DNA of 64,000 bases from Hybos culiciformis (lineage: Eukaryota; Arthropoda; Insecta; Diptera; Hybotidae). The stretch covers positions 21,348,043 through 21,412,042 of the forward strand of contig OZ023274.1 in NCBI GenBank assembly GCA_964007475.1, written 5' to 3'. This document shows, piece after piece, positions 37,227-49,694 of the stretch. A program made the translations under genes and the position numbers. Position 1 is the stretch's first letter. Each line of letters begins with the position of its first letter. Below the pieces are notes generated by a model. That model was given only the letters and a program-made list of their open reading frames with translations, did not search any database and was not told the DNA's origin.

Positions 37227-37318
37227 GGCTAAAGTGCAGTTTATGGGAACCACTCAGCGCCTCTACCCCCTCCAAGTTTCAGCCCATTCTGAGTGGTTCC
37301 CATAAACTGCACTTACGC
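37227..37318. mobile_element. Small foldback element with 8-9 bp target duplication
   Basis: The 92-bp element begins GGCTAAAGTGCAGTTTATGG and, on the other strand, GGCGTAAGTGCAGTTTATGG. An inner stem of 26 bp covers 37232-37314. The flanks are AGAAATGAG and CGAAATGAG, an 8- to 9-bp direct repeat. The terminus matches the ends of the much larger elements at 37778 and 50591. Its loop (TCCAAGTTTCAGCCCATTCT) recurs in reverse near 53950. Confidence 0.75.
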
Positions 37319-37777
37319 CGAAATGAGATCTGTTTTTAACATTTTTCTAATTTTTCTAATTTGTTCTGTTCATTTGAAGTATGAATGTTTATGACCAAGC
37401 TTTACCTATCAATCATGTTCGCCTTTCAGAAGTCTAGAGAGTTGAACTTTGAAATTAAAAGAAAAATCAAATCTATAAATGAAAAAGGAAAAATTTTTGA
37501 ATATCATCCTTACCCAAAAAATATCAAAATTATTATGGAAAAAATCAATACTGCAATTGAACAGATGATAAAAAATTTATCTTTGAATAATTTTTGCATT
37601 TTCTTTATTTTTTAATTTTTTTTTTTGAATAATTATTTTACTTTAAATAAAAATTTGTTTTCATTTTTCCGGAAAACCATTAAAAAAAATTATTAAAATT
37701 TTCCTCTCATAACACAGTTAAAACAAAACAAGCAAATAAATGATTTAAATAGACTGACCACTTGACACATTCTCAAT

Positions 37778-38522
37778 GGCGCAGTGAAATAAGGCCGCGG
37801 GAAATAAGGCCGCGATAGGTTTTTTGTTGCGGTCTTATTTCATTTTGAAAAATGAAATAAGGCCGCGAAAAAATCCTCGCGGTCTTATTTCATTTTGAAA
37901 AATGAAATAAGACCGCATAAAATTCCTCGCGGCCTTATTTCGTTTTGAAAAATGAAATAAGACCGCGACAAAAAAAAAAATTAATCGGAGGGCTAATTTC
38001 ATTTTGAAAAATGAAATAAGGCCGCGAGGATTTTTTCGCGGCCTTATTTCATTTTGAAAAACGAAATAAGGCCGCGTAATCTTGTGAGGTGAGCACACAG
38101 GGCAGGGGGCAGCAGGGCGGCGGGCGGGCGGTTGGTCAGTGGGATTTGCCGCAAATCCCACTGACCAACCGCCCGCCCGCCGCCCTGCTGCCCCCTGCCC
38201 TGTGTGCTCACCTCACAAGATTACGCGGCCTTATTTCGTTTATAAAAATGAAATTAGCCCTCCGAATAATTGTTTTTTTTTGTCGCGGCCTTATTTCATT
38301 TTTCAAAACGAAATAAGGCCGCGATGAATTTTTTGCGGTCTTATTTCATTTTTCAAAACGAAATAAGACCGCGAGGATTTTTTCGCGGCCTTATTTCATT
38401 TTGAAAAACGAAATAAGGCCGCGAAAAAATCTTCGCGGCCTTATTTCATTTTTCAAAATGAAATAAGACCGCAACAAAAAAACGTCGCGGCCTTATTTCC
38501 TGCGGCCTTATTTCCATCCCCC
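37778..38522. mobile_element. Foldback element with palindromic-unit arms, 9-bp TSD
   Basis: The element is 745 bp, flanked by perfect ATTCTCAAT repeats (37769-37777 and 38523-38531; a tenth base, C, also matches). The ends are GGCGCAGTGAAATAAGG and, reversed, GGGGGATGGAAATAAGG. Each arm is a series of about five palindromic units of the form GCGGCCTTATTTCATTTT plus its complement, with small variants (ggCCTT or ggTCTT). The centre is a near-perfect GC-rich palindrome (38060-38240). No real protein is encoded: the Pro/Arg-rich frames on both strands are identical because the DNA is palindromic. A 9-bp TSD with foldback structure suggests a Mutator/Foldback-like element. Confidence 0.85.
38060..38240. 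repeat. Near-perfect GC-rich palindrome, 3-base loop
   Basis: Arms of about 89 bases (38060-38148 and 38152-38240) pair without a mismatch that I can see around a CCG spacer. They contain CCCACTGACCAACC and CCGCCCTGCTGCCCCCTG. This is the central core of the foldback element and far richer in GC than anything around it. The motif CCGCAAATCCCACTGACCAA recurs at 50800. Confidence 0.9.
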
Positions 38523-38531
38523 ATTCTCAAT

Positions 38532-40306
38532 CTATTCATCAAAGAAATAAACAAAAATATCAAAACAAAGCAAAATGAAAGGTTAACAAATTAATTTAAA
38601 GGTACGATGTCATGTGACGTCATTTTTTCGGGTTATGAAAATAAAATGCAGTGAATTCGTTTATCCGGAAACTCTAATATCTGGCAAAATTTTAAAATTT
38701 CATGCTAATTCCACTATCAGCGTTTCTCTCTAATATTTGTGCTAATTTGTTTTCAATGTTGTAAGTTTAAAGACGTTGAAAGAGGTTTAAAGTTTAAACA
38801 AGACCAAAAATTTTTCGTAGACATATTAATTAGTTTTCTTTGTTTTCATTGATCTGGATAATGTAGGCACGGATACATTATCCGTGTTTTTTCTGGATAA
38901 ACGAGTTTTAACTCTACATTAGTATTTATTATTTTACTTTAATGATGTTTACGGAAAAACTTTAACTTCAATCCAGTCTCTGATGTAGTACAATTAATTA
39001 TGTACATCTAAATTCAGCACATTTGAATAAAGTAAAACACATTAAATAAAAAACAATTTTTTCATTTTTTATTTAATATTAATAAAATATATTTTGTATT
39101 TATTAAATAAACGATTCATTTTAATTTTTGATTTCCTTAAAAATATTTTTAATTCTAGTTTTACAATTCTATCTTTCACCACACTAATGAATTAAGTTTT
39201 ATTATATATTATAAATAAATATGTTTTCGGGGAAACTTGTTTGTACGATTTTTAGAAAAACTTAATTTTGAAGATTTTAAAAAACTATGAAATATATTTT
39301 GAAATTGTACATTTAATGCAAAAAACGATTATACTTTATACTATTTACTTGTTTTTTTTTTTAATTTAAAAAATAAGGAGCTGATGATAATAGGATAGAT
39401 CATAGTATCATTAAAGTGAGGAGGACAATTTTGAGAAATAAAATTACTTGTTACTATCTTTTTATTTAAATTCAATTAAAACTACTATAGTTTTTTTTTT
39501 CACAATTTAACAAGCTAGTTTTAATCTAAAGTTTCTGATTTTCGTTTTAATAAAACGAAAGTAAAAATAACTTTATTTTGGAGCTCTGAATTAGAACCTA
39601 AGGACAAAACTAACAGTAATTTAAATCATTGATTTTGCGCTTCAGAATCCCCAAAATCTTTAATATAATAATATTACAATTCACATTTTATAAATTTAAC
39701 GTCAAAACTAATACTTAAGTATTTAAATATTATTATGTATATTTTATTTAATATAATTTTACTTATTAAAAAAAGAAATTAATTATAATTTACTTCATAG
39801 CCTAAATTAATTCTGAAATTAGATGATTAAATTATTTATATTTTAATTTTTTTCAACTTCATTTTGAATGTAAGCAGCATTACTTTTTATAATAAATATA
39901 CCTAAATTTAATTATTACTATAAAAAAAACTAATATTGGAAAAGTGAGAGTTAGCTCAAAAAATATTTAATTGTTAAATTCTTGAACAAACTAAATTTAT
40001 AATAAAAATAATCTAAATACCGAGAAAGAAAACTCTTTGAAATTGAATTCTGGATAAATTTGATATTTTTTCAGCCAAAATCTTCTTTATACATCTTATC
40101 TGCAAAAAAAATAATAACTGAAATTTATCCATTATTAAAAAATAAATAACGCTAGAGATTGCCTAATTTGCGGATTAAATTTAAAAAAAAAATTTATTTA
40201 TTTTTATTTGTTTCGTCAACATAATTATTATTTTACCCTAATTTTATTAAGTATAAGATTTCTGTAAAAAGTTTCAACAGATTTTAAATTCTTTACAAAT
40301 TATTTG
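38532..40306. other. Intergenic, upstream of SNX14 and downstream of MED1
   Basis: AT-rich, no exon-like sequence. It presumably holds the SNX14 promoter and missing first exon and the MED1 3' UTR, but I could not pinpoint any of these. Confidence 0.4.
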
Positions 40307-43300
40307 TCATTTTCCAATACCAATCAAATTATTATCCACTGAAGAATTAGAAGAGCCAAAATTATGTGTTTTCTGTTGATTGTTTGATGTCGGCGCCACC
40401 GAATGCTGTGTTACTTGAGTTGTAGACTTAAGATCAATTGAAGTTTCTACATTATTACATTTTTGATATTCTCTATTTTTATTGAAATTTATATTGATAT
40501 CAATATTTGATGCTGAGTAAGGTTTTTCATTTGATGTAAGGCTATTTTTACTAATTGGATTGCTAGGACCTTTAATATTGCTTCTTGAAGATGAGAAATC
40601 TAAGTAACGATTTTTCATATTTTCACTACTTTTCACTGTTTGACTTGCTGTAACGTGAGATTTTAAGCCCATATTGCTATTATCTCGCTTATAATCTTCA
40701 TTTCTAATAAAATCTGTCTTAGTTGATGACGTTGCTTGTGAATTCGATGTTAAAGTTTGTGTTTTTTTTGCAAGGTCTTCAGATGTTGTTGTTGAAGAAT
40801 TTTTCGAAAGCTTCGGAATTTGAAAACCTAAAATACAAAAAAAAAATTTAAATTTAAAAAAGGAAATAAGTTTAAATACTATTTTGTTTCATTAAAATAT
40901 ATTGTTTTATTTTTTAATATTTTGTTTCATTAAAAAGCCAATTGACTTAAGAGAATTAAAAAATAAAACTTAACTTTGAATGTATAAAAAAAAAAATTAA
41001 AATAAATAAGCAATCACATTTTTACCTTCTAATGCACTTTTGCCACTTGAAAATTGTAGAATTTTCATGAAATCTGAAGTTTCTCGATTTAGTACTTTCT
41101 CATTTGTTTTTAATTTCGAGCTGCTATTGCTATTTATGCTGTAGGCTTTTAAATCTTTTGTACTCGATCTTGATGGTAGTGATAATGAAGATGTATTTAA
41201 AGCATGTGAACTTAAGCTTTTCGATAAACTGAAGTTGCTGGATTTTGGCAAAGAATCAGATGAATTTGATTTATAAAAGTTGCTGTTACTATTAATACCA
41301 CTAACACTACTACTGCTGCTGCTACCACCAGATCCCCTTGATCTGGGACCAGCGGACACACCAGGCTTTAATCCTGTATGTTTTTTGTTTGGCGATAAGT
41401 TTCCTAAATTACTACTACTGTTGCTACCGCTAGCACAACTCGAAGATGGACGTTTGGATGTGCTCTTTGATGAGGATGATGAATTGTGTGACGGTGATGA
41501 AATTAATTTCATTTTCATTCCATCAGAACCAGGTTTGATCATGTATTCAGAATTAAATTTTGTTTTTTCTGTGGTTTCTTCGAAAGATGAGTCTAAAATA
41601 CTTAATTCATTGTTATGTGCTTTTAACTTATCTATAACGGCATTAAGTGAGCTATTTTTTCGATTACTTGAAGATGAATCAAACATATCAAATTCTCCAT
41701 CAGAATCGTCAAAAATGTAATGATCTTCAACATTTTTCGAATTTGTCGAAGATGAGATTTTTTTAAGACTGGAAGATTCTAAATAGCTGCTACTACTAAC
41801 TTTTGGCTCCTTTGAAATTGGTTTCGCAAGCATTAAATTACCACCTGTGGTATTTTTTAATGTTGTTAAATTTGGTTTTCCGCCTCCTGAACTTATTGCG
41901 TTACTATGTTTATTTAACAAAGGACTGTGCTTTGGACTGCTTGATGGAGTTTTAGAACTTGGTGAACTTTTTGGTGTTTGCACTTTTTTCGTTTGTGAAT
42001 TTGATGACGATTTACTACTTTTGACTGATGAATTTCCACTAAGTGGTAATTTGGATGAAATTTCAATAACTTTTAAGGCTTCTGACCCTCCACTACTGCT
42101 TGACGAATGTTCCTTTTTACTACAATTTATTGAAAAAAAATGTTATTTACATTTATTAAAAATTAAATTTTTATTAGTCACTACACCATTGTATTTAATT
42201 TTTTTTTTTAATTTTTTAAGTGAAATTCCTTTTCAAGACATTTTTTCCTGCCGCTATAGCTAGTTTAAAAATTTCGAAAGAAAAATAAGCACTAATCTAC
42301 AAAAAAAAGTGTCCACGATCATAATTTAATCATTCCGCGTGCCAAATTAAGGCCCCCTCTTCCTTTCCTTGTAAGTAGGTTTAAGGTAATTTAGAATTTG
42401 AAATACATGAGGCAAGGAGACTCACGTTAATAAAGCACCCCGAAAGTCCACGTCGTTATTCTGGATTCCTCTAAAAGTAGTTTATTCATTTTCTTCTATT
42501 CATATTATACATTTCTGCATATTTATTTATTGCAAACATATTGCAGAATCGTTTTAGAAAGGAAAATCGAACACCATCTATCATGAATCGAAAAAAAAAT
42601 CAAAGACATCTCCAACGTATTTTTAGCCGTAGAACTCAAATCTGTAATAAAAAATGGGCGTACCTAAATTTCTGATACTTTTTGTCGAATCCACTGCTGC
42701 ACACAATTGTGTGTAATATTCCAACAGTTAGTACTTAATAAAATTAATTATAATACATTTTCGCAAAGTTTTAGCTAGTTAAAAAATGTCACCATATCAG
42801 TGAATAATTTGATATGGAATTAAATACTAAGCAAGTTTTAATTAAATATCAAAAGAACATACCGTCGCTTCCTTGATGGCGACAACGACTTACTGCTACT
42901 ACTGCTAGAACTATTGCCTCCTACAACCGGCATTATACTAATAGATGTTTGTACTTTATTAAGTATGCCATTCAAATTTGATGACAATTCAGTTGTTTTT
43001 GACGATATTGGTGTAATACTAACGGTGTTATCATTGCTATTTCTATTCCATACATCACCAGAAATTTCTTTATTGCTATTATTGCTGTTCGTACTACCGC
43101 TGTTACTATTATTATTAACTCGTTCAATTGTTAACCCAGTGACTTGCTTCAAAGGATCACCCAAAGAGCTGTCACTGTCATTATTTTGTCCAAATTTGAA
43201 ATTAGAATTGGAACTATTGGCTAATTTATTTTCACTCTTTGGGTTTTTAGAAAAATCCTCATGGTTAGAAGTTGTTGCTGTGGTCGTTGTAAATTCTCTT

Positions 43301-46300
43301 GGTTCGATTAACTGAAAATTAATTTTTTTTAAAATAAGATCGCAATTAAACTTTTTTAGGGAACCCAGTAAGCGTAAGATTATAATAAATAACAAGTTAT
43401 TGTTAGAATATGCCTCTCAAGTATGGTCTTCCTTTTTTCTGTCGACATCAACAGAGTCGAGTCCGTTCAAAAAAATATTCTCAGATTTGGATTGAGGAAT
43501 CTTTCTTGGGAGGATAACTTAATCCTTCCACCGTATATAGAACGTTTAAATCTCATTAAGCTTCAATCTCTTCAAAGCAGACGTGAAATTGCAGACGTTT
43601 TTTCTTTCATTCATCAGATTAGTTCTCTTTTTATTTTGGACAAGATCAATTTTCGAGTTAAAACCAGAAGCCTCCGAACTATGAACTTATTTGAAGTTGC
43701 TTACCATAGAACCGAATATGGATGCAATGATCCCATTTCTCGAATGCTCGCTTTTGCTAATAAAAATAATCATATGTTTTACCTCAATATCTCTAAGGCA
43801 TTCCTTAAAGCTGGTTTAAAAGCTAATTTTTTTTTCTCTAATAACATTGGACAACTATTAATAACATTGGACAATTAATATTTAAATTTTCTCAATTTCC
43901 GAAGCTAAGGGAAATGGTAGATTGAAGATAATTCTAATTATGTTTTTTTAATTTTTTTAAATTTACATTATTGTTTCAACTTACAAACCGACCCTATAAG
44001 ACAATATATATTCATATATTATCTGAAGACGATAGGTCGATGTATGCTGATTGTTTTAATTCGAATAATTTTTTTGATTCATTTTGAATCTTCATGAAGT
44101 GCTTTAGTTGACGCCGGAGGAAGCAGTAGGATATTTTCCACTAACTCTTCTTTCTTTTCTTTTCTTTTTTATTTTATTTTTTTTTTATTTGTATTCTTTA
44201 TCTTTTTAATTTACTCTTTCTTCTAATTTTCATTCTATTAAAAATTTTTACTAGGGAAACTATTCTTTGTGCTATGTGATATGTCACTAGTGATTTCGTT
44301 GTTTATCAGAAACGAGACTTTTTCTTGTCTGTAATTCTTTTTTTTCTTTTCTGATGCTTGTTTTAAGCATCGTTTAGTGGTTGTATAAATTTTCCAGCGC
44401 ATGCTTCGTACCGAGCCCCCCTCTTATATTAGCATGTATATAAGAGTGATGGTAAAGTTATTTATTTATTGCCTTGAAGTGCAGTGATGTTAAGATACAC
44501 CCCCCCCAACTCATTATAATTTATAATTTATGAAAAATCCCCTAATATCTTTACCGGAAATTGATTTAGTGAATCCTTGCAAGCAGAAGATGTAGCTGAT
44601 GACGAAAAAAATTGTTGCGATCTTGAATTCTGCCCCATCAAAAATGAAGATCCAGAACTGTCACTGCTATTACGCTCTTTGTTTCTGTAATCGTTTCCAT
44701 GTCTATCGTAATTGTTCATATCAAAAATATTGTCGCCCGTATTACTAGAAGCTCGAATTGAGTTTTTTAAATGTTCCTGGTCCCATAATTTTAACAAACA
44801 TCTTATTGTAACTGGTATGGATAAGCTTTTTTTTGCAACTTTGGTCAAAATTTTATTATGAATTTCGAATGTACTGTTTGTGAGTGAATAAATTCTAACT
44901 TCGAAATTTGCTAAATTGTTTATATCAAATTCAACGGAAGCCAGAGATTCTTCATATGGATGTTGTAAAGACACGGAAATAGTATGTATAGAAATGGCGT
45001 TTACTTCTAAAATTGTTGCTGATTCGGAACCTAAAATAAAATAATAAACAATCAGACTTATGTTAGTTTCTCTTAAAAAAATAATTATCTTTAAATTTTT
45101 GATTGTGTCATAAAATAACAGTGATAGATAAACTAATTATAACGATCCGAATAAATTTCTAATCTTTTTCTTTTTCTATTTCAAAGACTTCGTAATTTAA
45201 GCACAATTATTCAACGTTTGTTAAATTCTTAAGAATTCGTACGTATAAGATTTATAGATTTTTTTCTATTAAAGAATAAATTTCACACATTTAGAGGGGT
45301 AAAAAATACTGATGTTTAAAGTTGAAAAAAAATTTAAAATTAAAAATCGTCTTTTAATTACAAAATCATAATAATGTACGTCGTATTGAAATTTTGGAAA
45401 TATTTACCACAAGTTCTATTTTCTCCTCTAACACAACTAGAAAGCAATGTATAGAAAAGCGCTTGTTGTTTTAAAACGGAAACAATTTTTGGCACTTGAG
45501 ACAATTCTGTGAAGGGCACATTTGTGATAATCGACCCCTAAAAATTAGAAAAAAATGTATTTTTTTGTTCAATTGTATTCATTATGAAACCAACTACACT
45601 TACAGTAAATTTTTTATTTTTTGTCAAAAAATAACAATGACATTGATCTGGCAAGGTGACATATAAACCTTTTGATGTATTTATATTGGTGTTTTTTGAA
45701 GCAGCTTGAACAACTAAATTCATCATATCTCCAATTTCTAATGATCTTGCTTGAGGACCAAGTCCCATTTGCAATAACAAATTTGAACAAACTGGTATCG
45801 GTTTATTTAATCTTAGTACAAATGTGGCTGGCAACAATATCGAATTAGTTGCGGATAATTGTGAATAAATTGGAATATTGTCTTTTGCAAAATTTATGGT
45901 CGGTTGTATTTGTAATTTATTCGCAGATGATGCCTCCAAATTTACGGTTACAAATAACCCAACGTCTTTCTTATTATTTAATGTATCCATTGTAAGTGGT
46001 AATATTGATTTCGTTTTTATGTCCAGTAAATCATACGGTGGTACAAAATATATTACTGTAAAAAATAAAGAAAAAAATTAGGAAGAAATAACACTAATTT
46101 CAAAGAAAACAATATATTATTTAAAATGTTTTCTTCTGTGGTTTCACATTATAGCTTAATACAAAAATGCATTAAATGATAATTGGAATCATTCTTGCTG
46201 AATCTCAACTAGACAACGTTTGCATAATTATTAATAATTACAAATCTCTTAGAAAATAAATGAGAAATTTCTTGTGTGAATATGTACATATTACTTTGAA

Positions 46301-47821
46301 ATTATTTCCGGGAATTATAAATCATAAACTAAATTAATTAAATTAAATCAAAAAGAGAAAATTGATTAAAAAAGGAGAATATCGAGGAACATGCAACCAA
46401 GAACAAAATCTAAAATAAAAAAAATTTAAGTTATAATACTTTTCATTGGATGACCGCCTCGTCTTTTCTGGACAACTCCAACAGGGGATTCATTTAACAA
46501 TGTTATAACATCTTTATTATAGCTCTGTAATTTAAATAAATTAAATAAATCAGTTTCAATTGCTTGTAAGGCAACGAAAGCTTTTGATTTAATTTTTGGT
46601 TCAGCATTTAATTGATAAATTGATGACAATCCTTCTAATTGTACTGTAAAATCAGCAAAATCACCATTACGTAAACTGGAAGCCAATTCACTTTCATTTT
46701 GTTCAATTTTACATTCATGATGAACTTTAACATCTTTCAATGTACCATTAGGTTCTAATATAATTTCCAAATAAAACATATCTGAAGATATAAACAATCC
46801 ATTTGAATCTTCAGATAATTTTAATCCTAATTGACGGGACAATGATTCCAATCTTTCACAGAGTCCAGCTCTGGTTGTCACTTTAATTGAATGTGTAAGG
46901 GAATCCAAACATTTTCTAAAAACAATATAAAATTTGTAATACCTACCAATAAATTTAATGAACTTCATTTTCGAACCTAAGATAATTTAGTAAATTTTTA
47001 GCAATTAATATCTAGTTTGGATTAGTTCAACAAATGCCTTTTAGATGTTATCCTAATATCAAAGTTGTGAAATTTTTAATGACAATCCCTTATATAAATT
47101 CTGGAAGAATTATACCTAGCAGGTAAGTAATATAAATAAGTTGTTTGGGTATGCAATATTTTTGCTTTAACTCGCACAATTCAATGAGTACTACCTAAAA
47201 AGATACCTTACTACCTAAAAAGATATCTATTTCAGTTCCGATTTCCTCACAATTTTGAAAAACTGTCCTGTCCTACTATACAATTTGATCTTTGTGTAAA
47301 AACAAAAAAAAAACTTCTAAGACTTAGGTAGACTTCGATTTCAATCCTTAAAAAAGAATTCACATCACCAAAGATAGGTAGTACCTACCTGTAGCAGTTT
47401 TTCAAAGATTTAAAAAAAAAAATGTTAACTTTGCTAAAACCAACAAAAAAAATAAAAATTTAAAATTTTATTAAAAATTCCACAATTTGTCCTTGAAAAA
47501 TTTTCTTTGACTCATTCCAAAAAAAAAAATTAATAGTTTTTTCCTGCTGCTGTGAAAACTCATTTTACGACCACGACGACCGACGACGACTACGAAAATT
47601 TTTTTAAAAGACACAACAAACGAACAAACGCCATGAGAAAAGAAAATGATATAAACTTACCGAATTATTGATTTTTCAACCGAATCCAATTGATAACGTT
47701 TCTCTAGCATTGACATTCGAAAAGATTTTGCCAATTCTGACCATGTTTTATTTTTTCCCTGCATTCGAATTTTTTCCATTAAAATTTCTCTTTGGATTTT
47801 TGTTTTTTCATCTTCGGACAT
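40307..47821 (-). CDS. MED1: Mediator complex subunit 1 (complete)
   Basis: Eight exons in transcript order: 47821-47661, 46915-46440, 46055-45604, 45537-45408, 45030-44555, 43311-42863, 42119-41026, 40827-40307. Junctions are GT-AG and in phase; the protein is 1252 residues. MED1 is the nuclear-receptor- and activator-facing subunit of the Mediator coactivator. Residues 1-54 ([19 protein letters not shown]) match the human MEKLRMKYAQKPWSETLK start. Residues to about 490 form the Med1 domain, including [13 protein letters not shown], the RRGGHPMK motif, a [10 protein letters not shown] segment, and SIPVTIR. The rest is a very Ser/Asn-rich tail, with a conserved [10 protein letters not shown] near residue 870. 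The start at 47821 follows the homology; an in-frame ATG at 47848 would add nine residues (MLRKFFLAK). Confidence 0.95.
43396..44470 (+). mobile_element. 5'-truncated LINE in a MED1 intron, antisense
   Basis: EYASQVW, then after a frameshift [20 protein letters not shown], then [20 protein letters not shown] and [10 protein letters not shown]. This is the C-terminal end of a Jockey/CR1-type reverse transcriptase ORF. The ORF stops at 43878, followed by a T-rich 3' UTR ending in TTATTTATTTATTG near 44470, a typical CR1-like tail. The left edge at about 43396 is abrupt, as with 5' truncation. It lies between MED1 exons 5 and 6 on the opposite strand. One frameshift makes it inactive. Confidence 0.8.
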
Positions 47822-48230
47822 TTTTGCTAAAAAAAATTTTCTTAACAAAAAAAAAAAAAATTCTTAGCTGCCTTGCCTTTTAAAAAAAAGATTTCTATTT
47901 TTTTCTTTATTTTTTAATTTTCGAACATCATTGCAGCAAATAAAATGAATTTGGTTTTTTTTTTTTCTAACGTAATTAATTATAAAAATTATGAAAACAA
48001 ATAATTTTTTTTAAAAATATTTTCATTATTATTTTTTATTATTATTTTTTTTTTTATTGAATGAATGAATGAAGAAAATGAAAAATTGAAATTAGCTCAA
48101 TAATGATGAGTTTTTTTTATGTTGTGTTGTGAGAACAAGTCAAACCAGATTCTGACTATTTATACCTTTTATTTTAGAAATTTTTAATTGGTGACCAAAG
48201 TTTTCTAAGCAATTGCGGCGGCGTTAAGCG
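47822..48230. other. Probable MED1 5' UTR/promoter region
   Basis: Poly(T)-rich sequence upstream of the MED1 start, with no other gene. No promoter motif can be called with confidence. Confidence 0.35.
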
Positions 48231-48424
48231 AAATAAGAAATATTTTAATTGCAATAATAGTGCTTTTTGGAATAAAAATATTCCAAATGTATTTTGTTAA
48301 TAGTGGCTCGCACGAAAACTTTTTTTTCTTGTATAAAAATAATTAGGAAAAAATATTTTGTTACTGCCAAAAAAATACAAATTTTCAGAAGGCCTTATTT
48401 TTATACTTTTTAGTTGTGTAAAAA

Positions 48425-49175
48425 ATATTGTTTTTAAGTTCAAATCAAAACAACTTTGACAATAATGATATTATTTTCTGCAGAATATTTTTATACACAA
48501 TTAATTACACATTTAATACATTAGTGATATTTTTATTAAAAAAAGTTTTCGGGAGAACCACTTATGTAATTATTTAATTCCTTATACGGCGTTCAGACAG
48601 GGATGCAATTATAAAGCTTAAACTTAAACTAGTGTAGTTTTGGTTTCTGCCATACAAAATTTCTGTAGTTAGTTAAACCAGTTTAAGCTCAAACTAATTG
48701 TTAAAACTAGAAAATGAAAGCGGTAAGCAAGAGAGAAATCGGTTATTTGTAATAATTCATAACATATTGGAAATAGATGAGATCGGGCAGAATAAACAAT
48801 GTGTTGAATGAAAGAAAAAAAAATCTACTGATACAAAAAAATCATAATAAAGATAATAAGCAATAATAAATAAATTTTTAGTTGCCAAATTTAAACTAGT
48901 TAAGTATGGTGTGAACGGTTAACTTTCTAAAAAAAAAAAGATATTAAAAATTAGTTTTTCTGCAAATTTGTACATTTTTGACACTATCGAAATATTTTAT
49001 CTTTGAATATTTTTATTCAAGATAAAAATTATTAGTGTTTCTCCTGAGTTTTGCCGAAATAAAAATATTGCAAATGTATTTGTTAGTGTAATAAGGTAAA
49101 ATAATTTTTTTGTAGCCCTGCAGAAAATATCATTTACTCTGAAAGTTATTTTGATTCCAATTTAAAAACAATTTT
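48425..49175. repeat. Inverted repeat arms flanking a MITE
   Basis: The left arm (48425-48483, with ATTGTTTTTAAGTT and GATATTATTTTCTGCAG) is mirrored by the right arm (49119-49175, CTGCAGAAAATATC and TTTAAAAACAAT), with several mismatches. A related block, AATAAAAATATTCCAAATGT at 48276, recurs at 49058 as a direct copy. This suggests a decayed element about 0.75-1 kb long. Confidence 0.45.
48598..48920. repeat. MITE with GTTCAGACAGG / CCGTTCACACC ends
   Basis: The left end GGCGTTCAGACAGG and the reverse-strand right end AACCGTTCACACCAT are related inverted termini of a kind frequent in insect PIF- or P-like MITEs. AAACTAGT motifs lie near both ends. It is nested inside the larger inverted repeat. 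Class is inferred. Confidence 0.4.
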
Positions 49176-49258
49176 CTTACAGTACAAAAAAAAAAAAAAA
49201 AGTATAATAAAAATTAGTTCTCCTGAGTTTTTTTTTTTTTTTTATTCCAAAATATTTG

Positions 49259-49694
49259 GGTACTTTTCCGTTAGCCGGGCGCTTTTTGCGGCGCAAAAAA
49301 ATTTTATGGCGCAAATTTACGGCGCCAAAAATGTTAGTGAAAACTTATGGTAATTTAAAATGAATAGTTTTTTCGTGTATCGGGGGACGGCTACCGCCTC
49401 CCCCGAACCCCCTAGGGCACCTTTTTTTTTTTTTTTTTTATTTTGCCTTGGCGCGCTTCGCGCGATGCGAATGGGACGGGGACTGTTGTGCAGAAATTTA
49501 CAGGATACCCGTCCCATTCGCATCGCGCGAAGCGCGCCAAGGCAAAATAAAAAAAAAAAAAAAAAAGGTGCCCTAGGGAGGAAAACTATTCATTTTAAAT
49601 TACCATAAGTTTTCACTAACGTTTTTCGCGCCATACATGTGCGCCGTAAAATTTTTTTGCGCCGCAAAAAGCGCCCGGCTAACGGAAAAGTACC
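49259..49694. mobile_element. 436-bp foldback transposon with perfect 8-bp TSD
   Basis: The direct repeats AATATTTG (49251-49258 and 49695-49702) flank an element whose ends are GGTACTTTTCCGTTAGCCGG on both strands, identical for about 45 bp. Pairing extends inward through TTAGTGAAAACTTATGG, CCTAGGGCACC plus a run of T, and TTGGCGCGCTTCGCGCG to a 28-base loop. One arm has an extra segment of about 35 bp (CGGGGGACGGCTACCG). GC content is far above the flanks. There is no protein-coding content. An 8-bp TSD fits hAT-like or related DNA transposition. Confidence 0.88.

Noticed and set aside
37835..38327. Pro/Arg-rich open frames on both strands with identical translations
   Set aside because: They are consequences of the perfect DNA palindrome in the foldback element; no start, splice or codon bias supports a protein.
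37778..38522. CRISPR array
   Set aside because: The repeats are palindromic units with short similar spacers in an animal genome, bounded by a target duplication; no unique spacers.
41280..42263. Leu-rich plus-strand open frames
   Set aside because: They are the antisense of the Ser-rich MED1 exon (Ser codons reversed give Leu/Glu/Asp-like codons).
42914..43315. Plus-strand frame of 133 codons
   Set aside because: Antisense shadow of MED1 exon 6.
49317..49608. Arg-rich open frames on both strands
   Set aside because: Same cause: inverted arms of the 49259-49694 foldback translate identically from both sides.
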